NCBI GenBank assembly: GCA_011051745.1
Contig: DRKO01000403.1
Span: 1-5,403 of the forward strand
DNA: 5,403 nucleotides
DNA from: Chloroflexota bacterium
GTDB lineage: Bacteria; Chloroflexota; Anaerolineae; Aggregatilineales; UBA3940
Direction of reading: 5' to 3'
This document shows, one piece after another, positions 4,953 to 5,403 of this stretch. Made by a program: the position numbers and the translations under genes. Each line of letters begins with the position of its first letter. Position 1 is the first letter of the stretch. The notes beneath the pieces are model-generated. The model ran no database searches. It was not told the origin of the DNA and saw only the letters and a list, made by a program, of their open reading frames with translations.

Positions 4953-5403
4953 TTACCGGTCGGTGGGGGCCGGTCTGGCGATGACGACGACGCGCTCGGC
5001 GTACGTCTCGGTGCTGTCATCCCAGCCGGAGCAGGTGATCAGCGTCAGTTGATCCTCCTCGGTGGGATAGACCACCTCGACGGCGGTTGAGTCAACGGTC
5101 ATCAGGTCGGTGACGGTGTAGATGAGCGTTTCGCGGCCTCGCTCGATGAAAATCTGGTCGCCGGGCTGGAGGGTATCCAGTTCGCGGAACGGTCCCCAGC
5201 CCGCGCCGGGGATCGTGACGTGCCCGGCCAGCACGGCGTTGCCGCTCTCGCCGGGGTAGGCGGTTCCTTCCAGATGGGCGATCTCGCCCCGCAGGCGCGA
5301 GATGTCCCACTGGTGGCCCACAATCGGCGCTTCGACCAGAGGGGCATCCACCGCCAGCCGGGGAATCTGGAGGCGAAGCTCCGGGACGGGCTCGGCGGTG
5401 GCC
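4953..5403 (-). CDS. Sortase family protein (5' end beyond window)
   Basis: This is a cysteine transpeptidase of the sortase family, which cleaves a sorting signal in secreted proteins and links them to a cell-surface acceptor, acting outside the cytoplasmic membrane. About 150 codons are visible, and the frame runs open to the window edge. The fragment opens with a Pro/Glu-rich linker and then RLQIPRLAVDAPLVEAPIVG, the usual start of the sortase beta-barrel. The catalytic triad is complete: His in NAVLAGHV (codon 5222-5220), Cys in LTLITCSGW (5033-5031) and Arg in YAERVVVIA (4994-4992). The missing N-terminus should hold the signal or membrane anchor. A GTG at 5351 is in frame but would cut off the first barrel strand, so it is not the true start. 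The class (D, E or F type) cannot be fixed. No LPXTG-type substrate is in the window, and the nuoA promoter separates it from the nuo genes, so a link to complex I is not implied. Confidence 0.9.
   Translation of the reverse strand, partial: ATAEPVPELRLQIPRLAVDAPLVEAPIVGHQWDISRLRGEIAHLEGTAYPGESGNAVLAGHVTIPGAGWGPFRELDTLQPGDQIFIERGRETLIYTVTDLMTVDSTAVEVVYPTEEDQLTLITCSGWDDSTETYAERVVVIARPAPTDR

Noticed and set aside
1..5403. Mobile elements, CRISPR arrays, tRNA or rRNA genes
   Set aside because: No terminal repeats, regularly spaced repeats, transposase motifs or tRNA-like cloverleaf were seen; the window is almost filled by housekeeping genes.

Overview
The window holds one end of a respiratory complex I (NADH:quinone oxidoreductase type) locus, with every gene on the minus strand, and the 3' part of a sortase gene upstream of it. 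In transcription order (right to left) the layout is: sortase (5' end cut by the window edge, stop at 4953); a 168-bp gap with a good sigma70-type promoter; nuoA (4784-4431); a strong intrinsic terminator; a 221-bp spacer without a convincing gene; nuoH (4165-2924); a 95-bp gap with alternative hairpins; nuoJ (2828-2328); nuoK (2312-2004); and nuoL (1995 to beyond position 1, 3' end missing).

All five complex I genes encode membrane-arm subunits. NuoA, NuoH, NuoJ and NuoK sit at the quinone-site and E-channel end of the arm, and NuoL is the distal antiporter-like proton pump. No peripheral-arm gene (nuoB, C, D, E, F, G, I) is present, although the common bacterial order puts B to G between A and H, and I between H and J. 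The subunits themselves look intact, with their key charged residues in place. The likeliest reading is a working complex I whose genes are split over several loci. nuoM and nuoN may follow nuoL outside the window.

The DNA is GC-rich, with GTG as well as ATG starts and clear Shine-Dalgarno (SD) sites. Complex I in a split cluster, a long NuoH with an extra C-terminal helix, and a nearby sortase would fit a Chloroflexota (Anaerolineae-like) bacterium. That assignment comes from general resemblance only and is tentative.

Nothing here is a clearly new system. The points most worth checking are the A-H-J-K-L gene set, the terminator that separates nuoA from the rest, the mutually exclusive hairpins over the nuoJ ribosome binding site, and two hydrophilic insertions in NuoL.
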